DNA of 59,643 nt from Rhodococcus maanshanensis NBRC 100610 (GCF_001894865.1 NZ_BCXA01000044.1:1-59643); one strand, 5' to 3'. Shown: positions 28,350-43,128, counted from the first letter of the stretch. Numbers and translations: made by a program. Notes: a model not told the origin generated them from the sequence alone.

Positions 28350-28423
28350 TTTTCGGGCGGCTCTAGGGTCTACATTCCCGAAGCCCGTCAGACACGGAGA
28401 ACAACGGAAGAGGAGCGAGTCCC

Positions 28424-29020
28424 ATGCGCATCGTTATCAGCGAGTTCATCAGCTTGGACGGCGTCGTGCAGGCACCGGGTGGACCCGAGGAGGACACCGA
28501 CGGCGGTTTCGCCCACGGCGGCTGGACCCACCCGTTCTTCGACCCGGAGGTGGTGGGCGGTGCGTTCGATGATGCGCTGAGCAAGGCCGAGGCCCTGCTG
28601 TTCGGGCGCCGCACGTGGCAGACGATGGCGGGGGCGTGGCCCGAGCGAGCCGGTGACCCGTTCGCCGACAAGATGAACGCCATCGCGAAGTACGTCGTGT
28701 CCGACACGCTGGGCGATGACGAGCTGACGTGGGAGAACACCACGCGGATCTCCGGCGACGAGGCCGTTGCCCGCATCCGGGAGCTGCGCGAGACCGAGGG
28801 CGGCGACCTGGTGGTCATGGGCAGCCCCACCCTGGTGCGGACCCTTCTGCAGGAGGGCCTGGTCGACGAGCTCCGGCTCATGGTCATGCCGGTGCTCCTC
28901 GGCGGCGGGAAGACGATCTTCCCCGACGGCGGCAAGCTGAACACCCTCGAGCTGGTCTCCACCGTCATCAGCAGTGCGGGTGTGCACGTCTGCACCTACC
29001 GGCCGGTCACCGAGGCCTAG
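28424..29020 (+). CDS. Dihydrofolate reductase-like (RibD C-terminal) protein
   Basis: A 198-residue YyaP/YwjB-type protein. MRIVISEFISLDGVVQAPGG is the signature N-terminus; LLFGRRTWQTMAG and DLVVMGSPTLVRTLLQEGLVDELRLMVMPVLLGGGKTIF are the NADPH-binding parts of the DHFR fold. True dihydrofolate reductase activity is unlikely. The start has GGAAGAGGAG upstream. A 9-bp hairpin follows. Confidence 0.87.
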   Translation: MRIVISEFISLDGVVQAPGGPEEDTDGGFAHGGWTHPFFDPEVVGGAFDDALSKAEALLFGRRTWQTMAGAWPERAGDPFADKMNAIAKYVVSDTLGDDELTWENTTRISGDEAVARIRELRETEGGDLVVMGSPTLVRTLLQEGLVDELRLMVMPVLLGGGKTIFPDGGKLNTLELVSTVISSAGVHVCTYRPVTEA

Positions 29021-29028
29021 ATCCGCGG

Positions 29029-29056
29029 CGGTCCCCGTCCGACCGGGCGGGGACCG
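29029..29056. terminator. Hairpin between the DHFR-like gene and pknG
   Basis: CGGTCCCCG (29029-29037) pairs with CGGGGACCG (29048-29056). It lies between convergent stops at 29020 and 29069 and has no T-tract. Confidence 0.55.
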
Positions 29057-29068
29057 TGCGCTGCCGGC

Positions 29069-33830
<4,762 letters not shown>

Positions 33831-33999
33831 CACGCACCCTTCCCAGCTGGCCCGGATGCCAGTCAAGGGGGAGCATATAAGCAGTAACTGAGCTTTGTTG
33901 TGCGTGACTGGCCTAAGTTCGGTCGAGAACGAGTTGACGAGGCGCGAGGGACCGCGTGGGGTGCGACGTGGCCGGATGTGGGGCAGGTGAACGAAGTCG

Positions 34000-34899
34000 A
34001 TGCGCGGTGACGGGGACGGCTGGGCCAAGAGCGAAGACGGAATTCGGCATTGGGGCAAGTTCGGCGCGGCGGGGCTGCTGCTGCGCGCGCCCGCGGCCGA
34101 CGGAACCCCGACCGTGCTCCTGCAGCACCGCGCCCAGTGGAGTCATCAGGGCGGCACCTGGGCGCTGCCCGGCGGGGCCCGCGACAGCCACGAGTCGACG
34201 GTGCACGCGGCCGTCCGCGAGGCGGAGGAGGAGGCCGGTATCCCCGGCGGCGAACTGCGGGTCCGTGCCGAGCGGGTGACCGCGCGCGCCAGCAGCGGCT
34301 GGAGCTACACCACGGTGATCGCCGACGCGGCCGGACCGCTCACGACGGTGCCGAACGGTGAGAGCACGGAACTGCGCTGGGTGCCCGAGGACCAGGTGTC
34401 GGGATTGCTGCTGCACCCGGGTTTCGCGGCGAGCTGGCCGCAGTTGCGGAGCACGCCGGTCCGGCTGCTGCTGGACACCGCGAACGTGCTGGGATCGAGG
34501 CCGAACGGCTGGTGGCGGGATCGGGCGGGGGCGACGGGGGAGCTGCTCGCCGCGCTGGCCGCGACCCTGCCCCGCACCATCGAGCTGCCGGACGGCGGAT
34601 TCGGCTGGCTGCCGCGGATCGAGGCGGTCCTCGAGGGTCAGGCGCGCACCGTCGGCGCGGTGGACGCCCGGGTTCCCGTGCACGTCGCCGCGGGCAGCGG
34701 GGACGACGAGCTGGCCTTGTTGGCCGGTGCGGGCACGGAGCTGGCGATGGCCGCGGGCGGCGGCGTCGGGCACCCGGCCTTCGGGGGCGTCGACGAACAC
34801 CTGACCGCCGTGGTCACCGCGGACCGTGGGCTGCGCGAGCGCCTGCCGGAGACGGTCGTGCAGCTGTCGCCCTCGAGCGTGCTGGGGTGGCTGGACTGA
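34000..34899 (+). CDS. mutT3: MutT3-type Nudix hydrolase with C-terminal extension
   Basis: 299 residues; as I recall, the M. tuberculosis protein in this position is nearer 217. The Nudix domain covers about 15-160, with the full box GGARDSHESTVHAAVREAEEEAGI. Residues about 185-299 form a second region, PRTIELPDGGFGWLPRIEAVLE to VTADRGLRERL and SPSSVLGWLD, that reads like a small NYN/PIN-type nuclease fold or a degraded one. Nudix proteins of this group clean oxidised nucleotides. The order glnX-mutT3-thiE matches Rv0412c-0414c. Fusion function is unknown. Confidence 0.82.
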   Translation: MRGDGDGWAKSEDGIRHWGKFGAAGLLLRAPAADGTPTVLLQHRAQWSHQGGTWALPGGARDSHESTVHAAVREAEEEAGIPGGELRVRAERVTARASSGWSYTTVIADAAGPLTTVPNGESTELRWVPEDQVSGLLLHPGFAASWPQLRSTPVRLLLDTANVLGSRPNGWWRDRAGATGELLAALAATLPRTIELPDGGFGWLPRIEAVLEGQARTVGAVDARVPVHVAAGSGDDELALLAGAGTELAMAAGGGVGHPAFGGVDEHLTAVVTADRGLRERLPETVVQLSPSSVLGWLD

Positions 34900-34915
34900 A
34901 TCCCCGCCGCGCCGG

Positions 34916-35623
34916 CTAGCGGCGGGCGGCGTTGCGGGCCAGGGTGTCGGCCAGCGAACGGGCCGCCGCCTGCGGGTCGCGCGCCTCGGTGATCGCACGC
35001 ACCACCACGATGCGCTCGGCCCCGGCGTCGAGGATCTCGGGCAGCCGCTCCTCGTCGATGCCGCCGATCGCGAACCACGGGCGGGTCGGGTGCGAGTCGG
35101 CGGTCGAGCGGACCAGGTCGATGCCCGAGGCGGTCCGGCCCGGCTTGGTCGGGGTGGCCCACACCGGCCCGGTGCAGAAGTAGTCGACGTCGTCCTCGAT
35201 GGAGGCGAGCTGTGCCTGCGCGCGGCTGTGCGTCGAGCGGCCGATCACCACGTTGGGCCCGAGGATCCGGCGGGCGTAGTGCACCGGCAGGTCGCCCTGG
35301 CCCAGGTGCAGGACGTCGGCGCCCGCGGCCAGCGCCAGGTCGGCGCGGTCGTTCACGGCGAGCAGCGCGCCGTGCCTGCGGGCGGCCGCGCCGAGCTCGG
35401 CCAGCGCGCCCAGCTCCTCCTGGGTCTCCATCGGGCCGAGCTTCTGCTCGCCCGCCGACCCCTTGTCGCGAAGCTGGATGATGTCGACGCCGCCGGACAG
35501 CGCGGCCTCGGCGAACTTCGCGAGGTCGCCCTTGTCGCGTCGGGCATCGGTACAGAGATACAGACGGGCGGTGGCGAGGCGTTCTCGAGGGGTGAGGTGC
35601 CTGCCGGAATGCGAGGGGTGCAC
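34916..35623 (-). CDS. thiE: Thiamine-phosphate synthase
   Basis: A 235-residue TIM barrel coupling HMP-PP with thiazole phosphate carboxylate to give thiamine phosphate. [16 protein letters not shown] starts the barrel. [10 protein letters not shown] and [27 protein letters not shown] hold the Mg-pyrophosphate site, with [12 protein letters not shown] and WFAIGGID after. The GTG at 35623 gives about 13 residues more than usual before the barrel; a later start is possible. Divergent from the thiO operon, and not itself behind the riboswitch. Confidence 0.93.
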   Translation of the reverse strand: MHPSHSGRHLTPRERLATARLYLCTDARRDKGDLAKFAEAALSGGVDIIQLRDKGSAGEQKLGPMETQEELGALAELGAAARRHGALLAVNDRADLALAAGADVLHLGQGDLPVHYARRILGPNVVIGRSTHSRAQAQLASIEDDVDYFCTGPVWATPTKPGRTASGIDLVRSTADSHPTRPWFAIGGIDEERLPEILDAGAERIVVVRAITEARDPQAAARSLADTLARNAARR

Positions 35624-35634
35624 GCTCTCAACGG

Positions 35635-35640
35635 TAGTCT
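35635..35640 (+). promoter_or_regulatory. -10 element of the thiO operon
   Basis: TAGTCT fits TANNNT and would start transcription about ten bases before the TPP riboswitch. Confidence 0.4.
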
Positions 35641-35649
35641 CTACGCAGA

Positions 35650-35748
35650 GAGAAGTGACACGGGAGTCCCGGCGAGCGCGGGGCTGAGAGGGGGCCGCGA
35701 GCCCCGACCGTCATACCTGACCCGGATCATGCCGGCGCAGGGAGTGAG
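35650..35748 (+). ncRNA. TPP riboswitch (THI element) of the thiO-thiS-thiG operon
   Basis: The conserved thi-box elements are in order: ACACGGGAG at 35659, GCTGAGAGGG near 35683, then CATACCTGACCCGGATCATG at 35712-35731 and CGCAGGGAGTG at the 3' side. It ends within ten bases of the thiO start, so ligand binding probably hides the ribosome site. This is the usual actinobacterial mode. Confidence 0.93.
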
Positions 35749-35756
35749 GTGGAGTT

Positions 35757-36824
35757 GTGAGCAGATCTGTCGCGGTGATCGGCGGCGGCGCGATCGGTCT
35801 GTCGATCGCGTGGCGTGCCGCCCAGGCCGGTTGGAGCGTCACCGTCCACGATCCGGCACCCGCATCGGGGGCGTCGTGGGTCGCGGGCGGGATGCTGGCA
35901 CCGCTGTCGGAGGGCTGGCCGGGCGAGGACGCGGTCCTGCAGGTCGGGGCCGCGTCGCTGGCCCGCTGGCCCGACTTCGGCGCCGAGCTCGAGACGCTCT
36001 CCGGCGAGACGCTGTTCACCTCCCATGGCTCGCTCACCGTCGCGCTCGACGCGGCCGACGCCGCGGACCTGCGGACCGTGGCCGAGTGGATCGCAGGCCA
36101 GGGCTACGAGCTGGAACTGCTCTCGCGCGCGCAGATCCGGGCCGCCCAGCCGTCGCTGGCCCCGAACATCCGGCTGGCCCTGCTCGCGGCCACCGAGTCC
36201 GCCGTCGACAACCGCGCGCTGATCGCGGCGCTGCGGTCGGCCTGCACCCGGTCGGGGGTCGAGTTCGTCGCCGAGGCGGTCACCGACCCCGCCGCGGTCG
36301 CCGCCGACCAGGTGGTGGTGTCCGCCGGTACCGCGTCCGCGCGATTGTGGCCAGGGCTGCCGGTCCGGCCGGTCAAGGGCGAGATCTTGCGGCTGCACCG
36401 CAGGCCGGGGGTGGCGCCCGCCCCGACGATGACCATCCGCGGCAGCGTGCACGGGCGGCCGGTGTACCTGGTGCCGCGCGGCGACGGCCTGGTGGTCGGC
36501 GCGACCCAGCACGAGTCGGGGGAGGACACCCAGGTCACCGTCGCCGGGGTCCGCGACCTGATCGCCGATGCGCAGACGCTGATGCCGAGCATCGGGGAGT
36601 ACGAGCTGCACGAGTGCGCCGCCGGACTGCGCCCGATGAGCCCCGACAACCTGCCGATCATCGGCCGGGTCTCGGACCGGGTGGTGCTGGCCACCGGGCA
36701 CGGACGCAACGGCGTGCTGCTGACCCCGCTGACCGCGGACGCGGTGGTCGCCGAGCTCGACGGCGCACCCTTGGCGGAGGCGAAGAGCGCCTCCCCGGAA
36801 CGATTCACCTTCAACGATGAGTGA
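35757..36824 (+). CDS. thiO: Glycine oxidase
   Basis: A 355-residue FAD enzyme oxidising glycine to the imine used for thiazole assembly. VAVIGGGAIGLSIAWRAAQAGW is the dinucleotide fold; GASWVAGGMLAPLSE follows as in ThiO, and near the end come CAAGLRPMSPDNLPIIG and VVLATGHGRNGVLLTPLT. The GTG at 35757 has GGTGGAG upstream inside the end of the riboswitch. thiS starts at or just after its stop. Confidence 0.95.
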   Translation: MSRSVAVIGGGAIGLSIAWRAAQAGWSVTVHDPAPASGASWVAGGMLAPLSEGWPGEDAVLQVGAASLARWPDFGAELETLSGETLFTSHGSLTVALDAADAADLRTVAEWIAGQGYELELLSRAQIRAAQPSLAPNIRLALLAATESAVDNRALIAALRSACTRSGVEFVAEAVTDPAAVAADQVVVSAGTASARLWPGLPVRPVKGEILRLHRRPGVAPAPTMTIRGSVHGRPVYLVPRGDGLVVGATQHESGEDTQVTVAGVRDLIADAQTLMPSIGEYELHECAAGLRPMSPDNLPIIGRVSDRVVLATGHGRNGVLLTPLTADAVVAELDGAPLAEAKSASPERFTFNDE

Positions 36825-36831
36825 GGATTCG

Positions 36832-37813
<982 letters not shown>

Positions 37814-37825
37814 GAGGCGATCACA

Positions 37826-38506
37826 GTGTCGACTGCGGCCGGTGAATTGACGCGCCGGCTGTGCCGCATCGAGACCGCGCCCGGCTCGGACGCCGAGGTC
37901 GCGGACCGGATGCTGCGTCCGTCGGGCCTCTCGCTCCACAGCACCGTCGTCCAGCTCATCTGCAGCGCTCTCGACCATCTGGACCTGGCAGGCCGGGGCA
38001 CCGACCCGCACGAGTTCGCACACCCGACCCTGATCCGCTCAGCCGTCACGACCGCGGCGACCGCGCTGTGGCTCATGGCCGGCCCGATCGACGAACAGTG
38101 CTATCGCACATTGCAGTTCGGCTACCGTGACCAGGTATACCGCCGCCAGTACCTGGTGACGAGCCGGGCCGGATTGCGGGAGTGCGCCGCCGCCGACGCG
38201 CGAGGTGCGGAGCTGTTGGCCGCCGCCAGGACTGTGCGGCCCGGCCTGAGCGAGCGCAGCTTCCGAACCATCGACTCGGACAGCTTCATCGTCGCCCAGG
38301 CGGGCCTGCTCATGCGGCCGGATGCGCTCGGCGGCCCCGACCCGGCGACGGAGGTGCCCACCCAGTGGAACCTTCTCAGCGCCTATGCGCACGGCCGGAA
38401 CTGGTCGACCGTCGAGAAGGGCGACCAGATGGACAGCGCCGAGGTCGCACTGGCGGTGGCGGAGGCTGCGGTGGCCCGGCTCGAACAGCTCAACGTCGCG
38501 CGCTGA
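37826..38506 (+). CDS. Unknown protein appended to the thiamine operon
   Basis: 226 residues, not recognised, soluble and largely helical. TAATALWLMAGPIDEQCYRTLQ and the late QWNLLSAYAHGRNWSTVEKG recall actinobacterial hypotheticals with a HEPN-like helical bundle, where the LS-YAHG motif recurs; this is a weak match. The GTG at 37826 has AGGAGG starting at the thiG stop (37811-37819), 12 bp away, so it is in the TPP-controlled transcript. It has no known counterpart in thiamine synthesis. A hairpin closes the operon. Confidence 0.7.
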   Translation: MSTAAGELTRRLCRIETAPGSDAEVADRMLRPSGLSLHSTVVQLICSALDHLDLAGRGTDPHEFAHPTLIRSAVTTAATALWLMAGPIDEQCYRTLQFGYRDQVYRRQYLVTSRAGLRECAAADARGAELLAAARTVRPGLSERSFRTIDSDSFIVAQAGLLMRPDALGGPDPATEVPTQWNLLSAYAHGRNWSTVEKGDQMDSAEVALAVAEAAVARLEQLNVAR

Positions 38507-38527
38507 CGCGTGGCGGGACCGGATCTC

Positions 38528-38567
38528 TGACCCCGACGACCGCCACGCCCTCTCAGGGTCGGGGTCA
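38528..38567 (+). terminator. Terminator of the thiO operon
   Basis: TGACCCCGAC (38528-38537) pairs perfectly with GTCGGGGTCA (38558-38567), 20 bases apart, 21 bp after the last gene. There is no T-tract. Confidence 0.55.
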
Positions 38568-38638
38568 TCCCTAGGTATGACAGGGGACGCGACCTGCGGG
38601 CGATGTGCGCGGGCCCGGACTGAGGAATCCTTCACGTC

Positions 38639-39583
38639 ATGATTGAAGTGAGGGGTTTGACGAAAGAGTTCGGGCCCACGAAGGCGGTCGAAGACCTGAC
38701 CTTCACGGTTCAGCCCGGCATGGTGACCGGATTCCTTGGACCGAACGGTGCAGGCAAGTCCACGACGATGCGGATGATCCTCGGCCTGGACAAGCCGACC
38801 GCGGGAACCGCGTTGATCGACGGCAAGCCGTACCACGACCTGAAGCAGCCACTCCGGACCGTCGGTGCGCTGCTGGACGCGAAGTGGGTGCACCCCAACA
38901 GGTCCGCGAAGGCCCACCTGCAGTGGATGGCGGCGTCCAACGGGATCCCGATGTCCCGCGTCGACGAGGTGCTGCGGCTGGTCGGCCTGACCGAGGTCGC
39001 GGGCAAGAAGGCCGGCGGGTTCTCGCTCGGCATGTCGCAGCGGCTCGGACTGGCGGCCACCCTGCTCGGTGACCCGAAGGTCCTGCTGTTCGACGAGCCG
39101 GTCAACGGGCTCGACCCCGAGGGCATCGTCTGGATCCGAAAGTTCATGCAGCGCTTGGCTGCTGAGGGGCGCACGGTGCTGGTGTCCAGCCACCTGCTCT
39201 CCGAGATGGCGCTGACCGCCGAGCACCTCGTGGTGATCGGCCGGGGACGGTTGATCGCCGACACCACCGTCAAGCAGTTCGTCGACCGCTCGTCTGAATC
39301 GACCGTACGGGTGCGCAGCCCCCAGCTGGACGCGCTGCGCAGCGCGCTGACCTCGCATGGGCTCACGGTCCGCGAGGACGGCACCTCCGAGCTCGGCGGC
39401 GCGCTCATCGTGCTCGAGGCGACCACCGACGTCGTCGGCCAGATCGCAGGCGGCCAGGGCATCGTCTTGCACGAGTTGGCCGCCCAGCAGGGGTCCCTGG
39501 AGGACGCCTTCATGAAACTGACGGGGGACGATGTGCAGTACCACGCTGCAGGCGTCGACGACGTGATGGGAGGGGCGCTCTGA
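38639..39583 (+). CDS. ABC transporter ATP-binding protein
   Basis: A 314-residue ABC-2-type ATPase. Walker A is GPNGAGKST at 34-42, the signature is SLGMSQ at 129-134, and Walker B is VLLFDEP at 148-154, with His in VSSHLLSEM. A C-terminal domain of about 90 residues follows, as in drug and bacitracin exporters. The permease starts inside the stop codon (TGATG). No clear ribosome site precedes the ATG. Substrate unknown. Confidence 0.92.
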   Translation: MIEVRGLTKEFGPTKAVEDLTFTVQPGMVTGFLGPNGAGKSTTMRMILGLDKPTAGTALIDGKPYHDLKQPLRTVGALLDAKWVHPNRSAKAHLQWMAASNGIPMSRVDEVLRLVGLTEVAGKKAGGFSLGMSQRLGLAATLLGDPKVLLFDEPVNGLDPEGIVWIRKFMQRLAAEGRTVLVSSHLLSEMALTAEHLVVIGRGRLIADTTVKQFVDRSSESTVRVRSPQLDALRSALTSHGLTVREDGTSELGGALIVLEATTDVVGQIAGGQGIVLHELAAQQGSLEDAFMKLTGDDVQYHAAGVDDVMGGAL

Positions 39584-40377
39584 TGGGTGTCGTGAACGCA
39601 GAACGGATCAAGCTCACCTCGACCCGGTCGCCGTGGTGGTGCACCGTCGCGATCATCGCGCTCGGCCTCGGCCTGGCCGCGGTGATCGGGCTGAGCGCCA
39701 AGGCCAGCTACAACGCCTTCCTGGACGACGTCGCGAAGGGCGAGAAGCCCGACTTCGAACCCTTCCTGCCCACGCTCGCGGACGCGGTCGGCGGGGTCTC
39801 CGGGTTCGGTGTGCTGATCCTGATGATCCTGGCGGCACTCGCGGTGACCAGCGAGTACCGGTTCGGCATCATCCGCACCACCTTCCAGGCCGTGCCCAAG
39901 CGTGACTCGGTGCTGATCACGAAGGCCGGGCTGATCGGCGGCTTCGGCGCTTTGCTCACCTTCGTGCTCACCTTCGGTGCGTACGCGATCGCCAAGGCGA
40001 CGGCGGGATCCGATGCGGGTGCGGCGCTGAAACTGTCCGGCGGCGACGCCTGGCGGGCGATCTACGGCGTGCCGATCTACGCCTTCCTGTGCGTGGTGCT
40101 CGCCGTCGCGGTCGGCACCCTGCTCCGGCAGTCGGCGGGTGCGATCGCGCTGCTGCTGCTCTGGCCGCTGCTGATCGAGAACCTGTTCGGCCTGTTCGGG
40201 CGGTTCGGCGAGAACATCAAGCCGTTCCTCCCCTTCATGAACGCGAACAATTTCCTCGGCGCGCCGCAGGGCGTCGATTTCCACTGGGGGCCGTGGGGCA
40301 GCCTGGTGTACTTCGCGGCCTTCGTCGCGGTGATCTTCGGACTCGCCCTGTTCACCGTGAACCGCCGCGACGCCTAG
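39583..40377 (+). CDS. ABC-2 family transporter permease
   Basis: A 264-residue membrane protein with six helices, about 20-38, 75-90, 108-128, 150-166, 180-200 and 240-257. NAERIKLTSTRSPWWCTVAI at the N-terminus is typical of this permease group, in which a short amphipathic start precedes helix 1. It pairs with the preceding ATPase as an exporter. An intrinsic terminator with a T-tract ends the operon. Confidence 0.9.
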   Translation: MGVVNAERIKLTSTRSPWWCTVAIIALGLGLAAVIGLSAKASYNAFLDDVAKGEKPDFEPFLPTLADAVGGVSGFGVLILMILAALAVTSEYRFGIIRTTFQAVPKRDSVLITKAGLIGGFGALLTFVLTFGAYAIAKATAGSDAGAALKLSGGDAWRAIYGVPIYAFLCVVLAVAVGTLLRQSAGAIALLLLWPLLIENLFGLFGRFGENIKPFLPFMNANNFLGAPQGVDFHWGPWGSLVYFAAFVAVIFGLALFTVNRRDA

Positions 40378-40391
40378 ATCCCGAGCAGACG

Positions 40392-40446
40392 ACCGTGCGC
40401 GTCCGGCACCCCACCTCGGGTACCGGGCGCGCACGGTTTCTTTTTG
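40392..40446 (+). terminator. Intrinsic terminator of the ABC exporter operon
   Basis: ACCGTGCGCGTCCGG (40392-40406) pairs with CCGGGCGCGCACGGT (40423-40437), one G-T pair, followed by TTCTTTTTG. It starts 15 bp after the permease stop. Confidence 0.85.
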
Positions 40447-40482
40447 CGCCGTTCCGGCGCCCGTGCGCAGTACGCTCGGCAA

Positions 40483-41964
40483 ATGCGACAGTCCATTCGG
40501 GCACGGGTCGGAGCGTCGGCGGCGGTCGTACTGGCCGGGATCGCGGTGGTGTCCGGGTGCGGCAGGGACGAACAGGAGTCGCCGCCAGCACCGCCGGTCG
40601 ACGGCCAGTCGCTGGCGGCGGCCGTCGGGGGCGACGCGGTCGCCGCGCACATGGAGGCGCTCGAGCGGATCGCGACGGACAACGGGGGCAACCGGGCCGC
40701 GGGGACCGCGGGCTACGACGCCAGCGTCGACTACGTCGTGGACCGACTCCAGGAGGCGGGCTTCGAGGTGTCCACCCCCGAGTTCGACGTCGACCGCTTC
40801 ATCGCCGGGCCGGTGGAACTGCGGGCGGGTGACCGTCAGTTCACCGTCAGCACCCTGGAGTACTCGCCCGCGACGCCGCCGGAGGGGATCACGGCGCGGA
40901 CCCTCGCGCTGCCGGACGACGGCAGCCCCGGCTGCGAGGCGACCGACTACGACGGGCTCGATGCAGGGGGCGCGATCGTGGTGGTCCGACGCGGGGTCTG
41001 TCCCTTCTCGGAGAAGGAGCGGGTGGCCGCCGATCGCGGCGCCGTCGCCCTCGTCGTGTTCAACAACGAGGAGGGCGCGCTGGCGGGCGGCACGTTGGGG
41101 GAGGACTCGGACCCGCGGATCCCCGCCGTGAGCGTGCCGGGCTCCGAGGGGCCCGCGGCCGCGGCCGCACCGGAGTTGTCGCTGAAGCTGGAGGCGGTCA
41201 CCGAGGCAACCACGAGCCGAAACGTGATCGCGCAGACCACAACCGGGTCGACGGAGAACGTGGTGTTGGTCGGCGCGCACCTGGACAGCGTCGAGAAGGG
41301 CCCGGGGATCAACGACAACGGATCCGGCTCGGCCGCGGTGCTCGAGACCGCGCTGCGGCTGGGCAGCGCCCCGAACGTGACCAATGCCGTGCGCTTCGCC
41401 TGGTGGGGCGCGGAGGAACTGGGCCTGGTCGGATCGGAGCGGTACGCCGAGGGGCTCGACGGGGGTGAACGCGAGGACATCGCGCTGTACCTGAACTTCG
41501 ACATGCTCGGCTCGCGGAACGCGGGGTACTTCACCCTCGACGGCGACGATTCCGACCACGAGGGCGCCGGGCCGGGGCCGCAGGGCTCCGACGCGATCGA
41601 GCGAACCCTGGGCGGATTCCTCGCCTGGCGCGGGATCGTCGCGGACGGAACAGATTTCGACGGCCGATCCGACTACGGCCCGTTCATCGAGATGGGGATA
41701 CCGTCCGGTGGGGTCGACAGCGGGGCGGACGATCGCAAGTCGGACGAGCAGGCACTGAAGTGGGGTGGCACCGCCGGCGAGACCTTCGATCCCGGCTACC
41801 ACTCGCCGGAGGACACCCTGGCCAACGTCGACCGGGCGGCGCTGGCGCAGAACGCGGCGGCGGTGGCGTTCGGCGTCGGCACGTACGCGAACTCCATCGA
41901 GGGCCCGGACGGGGTTCCCGCCAGGGCGGACCGCGCGCAGGCTCGGGAGGGCGCAGGACAATGA
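40483..41964 (+). CDS. lpqL: M28 family aminopeptidase lipoprotein with PA domain
   Basis: A 493-residue exported zinc peptidase. The lipobox VVSGC marks Cys26. A protease-associated domain lies at about 130-225 (VVVRRGVCPFSEKERVAADRGAVALVVFN). The M28 core has GAHLDS, NDNGSGSA, the Glu of GAEELGL, NFDMLGS and GYHSPEDT as metal and catalytic residues. Homologous to LpqL (Rv0418), which follows thiG in mycobacteria. TACGCT seven bases before the ATG suggests a leaderless mRNA. Confidence 0.9.
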   Translation: MRQSIRARVGASAAVVLAGIAVVSGCGRDEQESPPAPPVDGQSLAAAVGGDAVAAHMEALERIATDNGGNRAAGTAGYDASVDYVVDRLQEAGFEVSTPEFDVDRFIAGPVELRAGDRQFTVSTLEYSPATPPEGITARTLALPDDGSPGCEATDYDGLDAGGAIVVVRRGVCPFSEKERVAADRGAVALVVFNNEEGALAGGTLGEDSDPRIPAVSVPGSEGPAAAAAPELSLKLEAVTEATTSRNVIAQTTTGSTENVVLVGAHLDSVEKGPGINDNGSGSAAVLETALRLGSAPNVTNAVRFAWWGAEELGLVGSERYAEGLDGGEREDIALYLNFDMLGSRNAGYFTLDGDDSDHEGAGPGPQGSDAIERTLGGFLAWRGIVADGTDFDGRSDYGPFIEMGIPSGGVDSGADDRKSDEQALKWGGTAGETFDPGYHSPEDTLANVDRAALAQNAAAVAFGVGTYANSIEGPDGVPARADRAQAREGAGQ

Positions 41965-42003
41965 CCCGGATAGTATCTGTGACTCTGAGTTACACTTCGG
42001 CCT

Positions 42004-42894
42004 GTGACTGAGGACCACTCGACCTCGGGCGTCGACCCAGCCGGCGCGAGCGACCGCGACCGCGCGTCTGGGCGCTCCGCGGGCTCCGCGCCTGTGCACC
42101 GCAGCAGGCCCGAGGCCGCGGCCCTGTGGATCCGCGGGGTCAACACCCGACCCCAGGTGGTCGACGCGTTCCGCAGGATCCGCAGGGTGCTGCCGGGCGA
42201 CCCGTCCTTCGGTGATCCGCTGTCCACGGCGGGGCCCGGCGGCGTACGGGCGATGGCCAGGGCGGCGGACCGGTTCCTCGACGACGGCCCCGGCGCCTCA
42301 CGTGAGGTGAGCCTCGGCGCGCTCCAGGTCTGGCAGGCGCTGCTCGAGCGGACCGGCCGCGGTCGCGGCCCGCGCGAGGTGACCATCGTCTTCACCGATC
42401 TGATCGGATTCTCGAGTTGGTCGCTCGGCGCCGGGGACGAGGTGACCCTCGAGCTGCTGCGGGAGGTCGCGAAGGCGGTCGAGGCGCCGATCGTCGACCG
42501 CGGCGGCCAGGTGGTCAAGCGGATGGGCGACGGGTTGATGGCGGTCTTCGCCCGGCCGGACCGTGCCGTCGAGGCGATGTTCGCCGCCCGTGCCCAGCTC
42601 GCGGAGGTGGAGGTCGAGGGCCACCGGCCGAGGATGCGGATCGGCGTGCACACCGGGTCGCCCAGGCAGGTGGCATCGGACTGGCTTGGGGTGGACGTGA
42701 ACGTGGCCGCCCGCATGATGGAGCTCGGCGGGGACGCCAATGTCATCGTCTCCGAGGCCACGCTTGCGGCACTCGAACCGGGGTTCCTCGAGGACCTCGG
42801 CGCCACGAGCAAGCCCTACCGGCGGGGGCTGTTCGCAGCCCCGATGCGCGGGGTCCCGGACGGCCTGCGCATCTTCACCCTCCAGACGCGATGA
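42004..42894 (+). CDS. Class III adenylate/guanylate cyclase
   Basis: A 296-residue soluble cyclase. After about 120 residues of helical lead, the catalytic domain begins REVTIVFTDLIGFSSWS with the first metal Asp. KRMGDGLMAVF gives the second metal Asp, and LGVDVNVAARMMELG the transition-state Asn and Arg. The substrate Lys/Asp pair of true adenylate cyclases is not clear. The GTG at 42004 lies seven bases after TACACT, so probably leaderless. The inverted words TGTGAC and GTTACA overlap the -10 and may be an operator. Confidence 0.88.
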   Translation: MTEDHSTSGVDPAGASDRDRASGRSAGSAPVHRSRPEAAALWIRGVNTRPQVVDAFRRIRRVLPGDPSFGDPLSTAGPGGVRAMARAADRFLDDGPGASREVSLGALQVWQALLERTGRGRGPREVTIVFTDLIGFSSWSLGAGDEVTLELLREVAKAVEAPIVDRGGQVVKRMGDGLMAVFARPDRAVEAMFAARAQLAEVEVEGHRPRMRIGVHTGSPRQVASDWLGVDVNVAARMMELGGDANVIVSEATLAALEPGFLEDLGATSKPYRRGLFAAPMRGVPDGLRIFTLQTR

Positions 42895-42941
42895 GGTCGG
42901 GGGCATTGCCACCCGTGGCGCCGTCGGCGGACACTGGATTG

Positions 42942-43121
42942 ATGGTGGACAGGGAGCAACGCACACCCTTCTACGGGGTGGTGATGATTCTCGCGGCGCT
43001 CGGTGCGTCGATGGTGGTCAGCTATTACGGGCCGGCTTGGTTCCGCGTCACGGTCTACATCCTCGCGGTGTTGGTGGTCCTGGTCGGTGGCGTCATGACC
43101 TTCCGGGACTACTCGCGCTGA
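42942..43121 (+). CDS. Small two-helix membrane protein
   Basis: 59 residues with helices at about 12-28 and 33-50 (YGVVMILAALGASMVVSYYG, VTVYILAVLVVLVGGVM) and a charged end FRDYSR. Not recognised. It is 47 bp behind the cyclase and probably co-transcribed. Confidence 0.62.
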   Translation: MVDREQRTPFYGVVMILAALGASMVVSYYGPAWFRVTVYILAVLVVLVGGVMTFRDYSR

Positions 43122-43128
43122 CGTTGCG

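Noticed and set aside
41979-41996. CRP site before the cyclase gene
   Set aside because: The half sites TGTGA and TTACA are seven bases apart, not six, and overlap the -10.
38710-42099. Open frame of over 1100 codons antisense to the ABC transporter and peptidase
   Set aside because: It runs across three well-defined plus-strand genes and a terminator; composition is that of a shadow frame.
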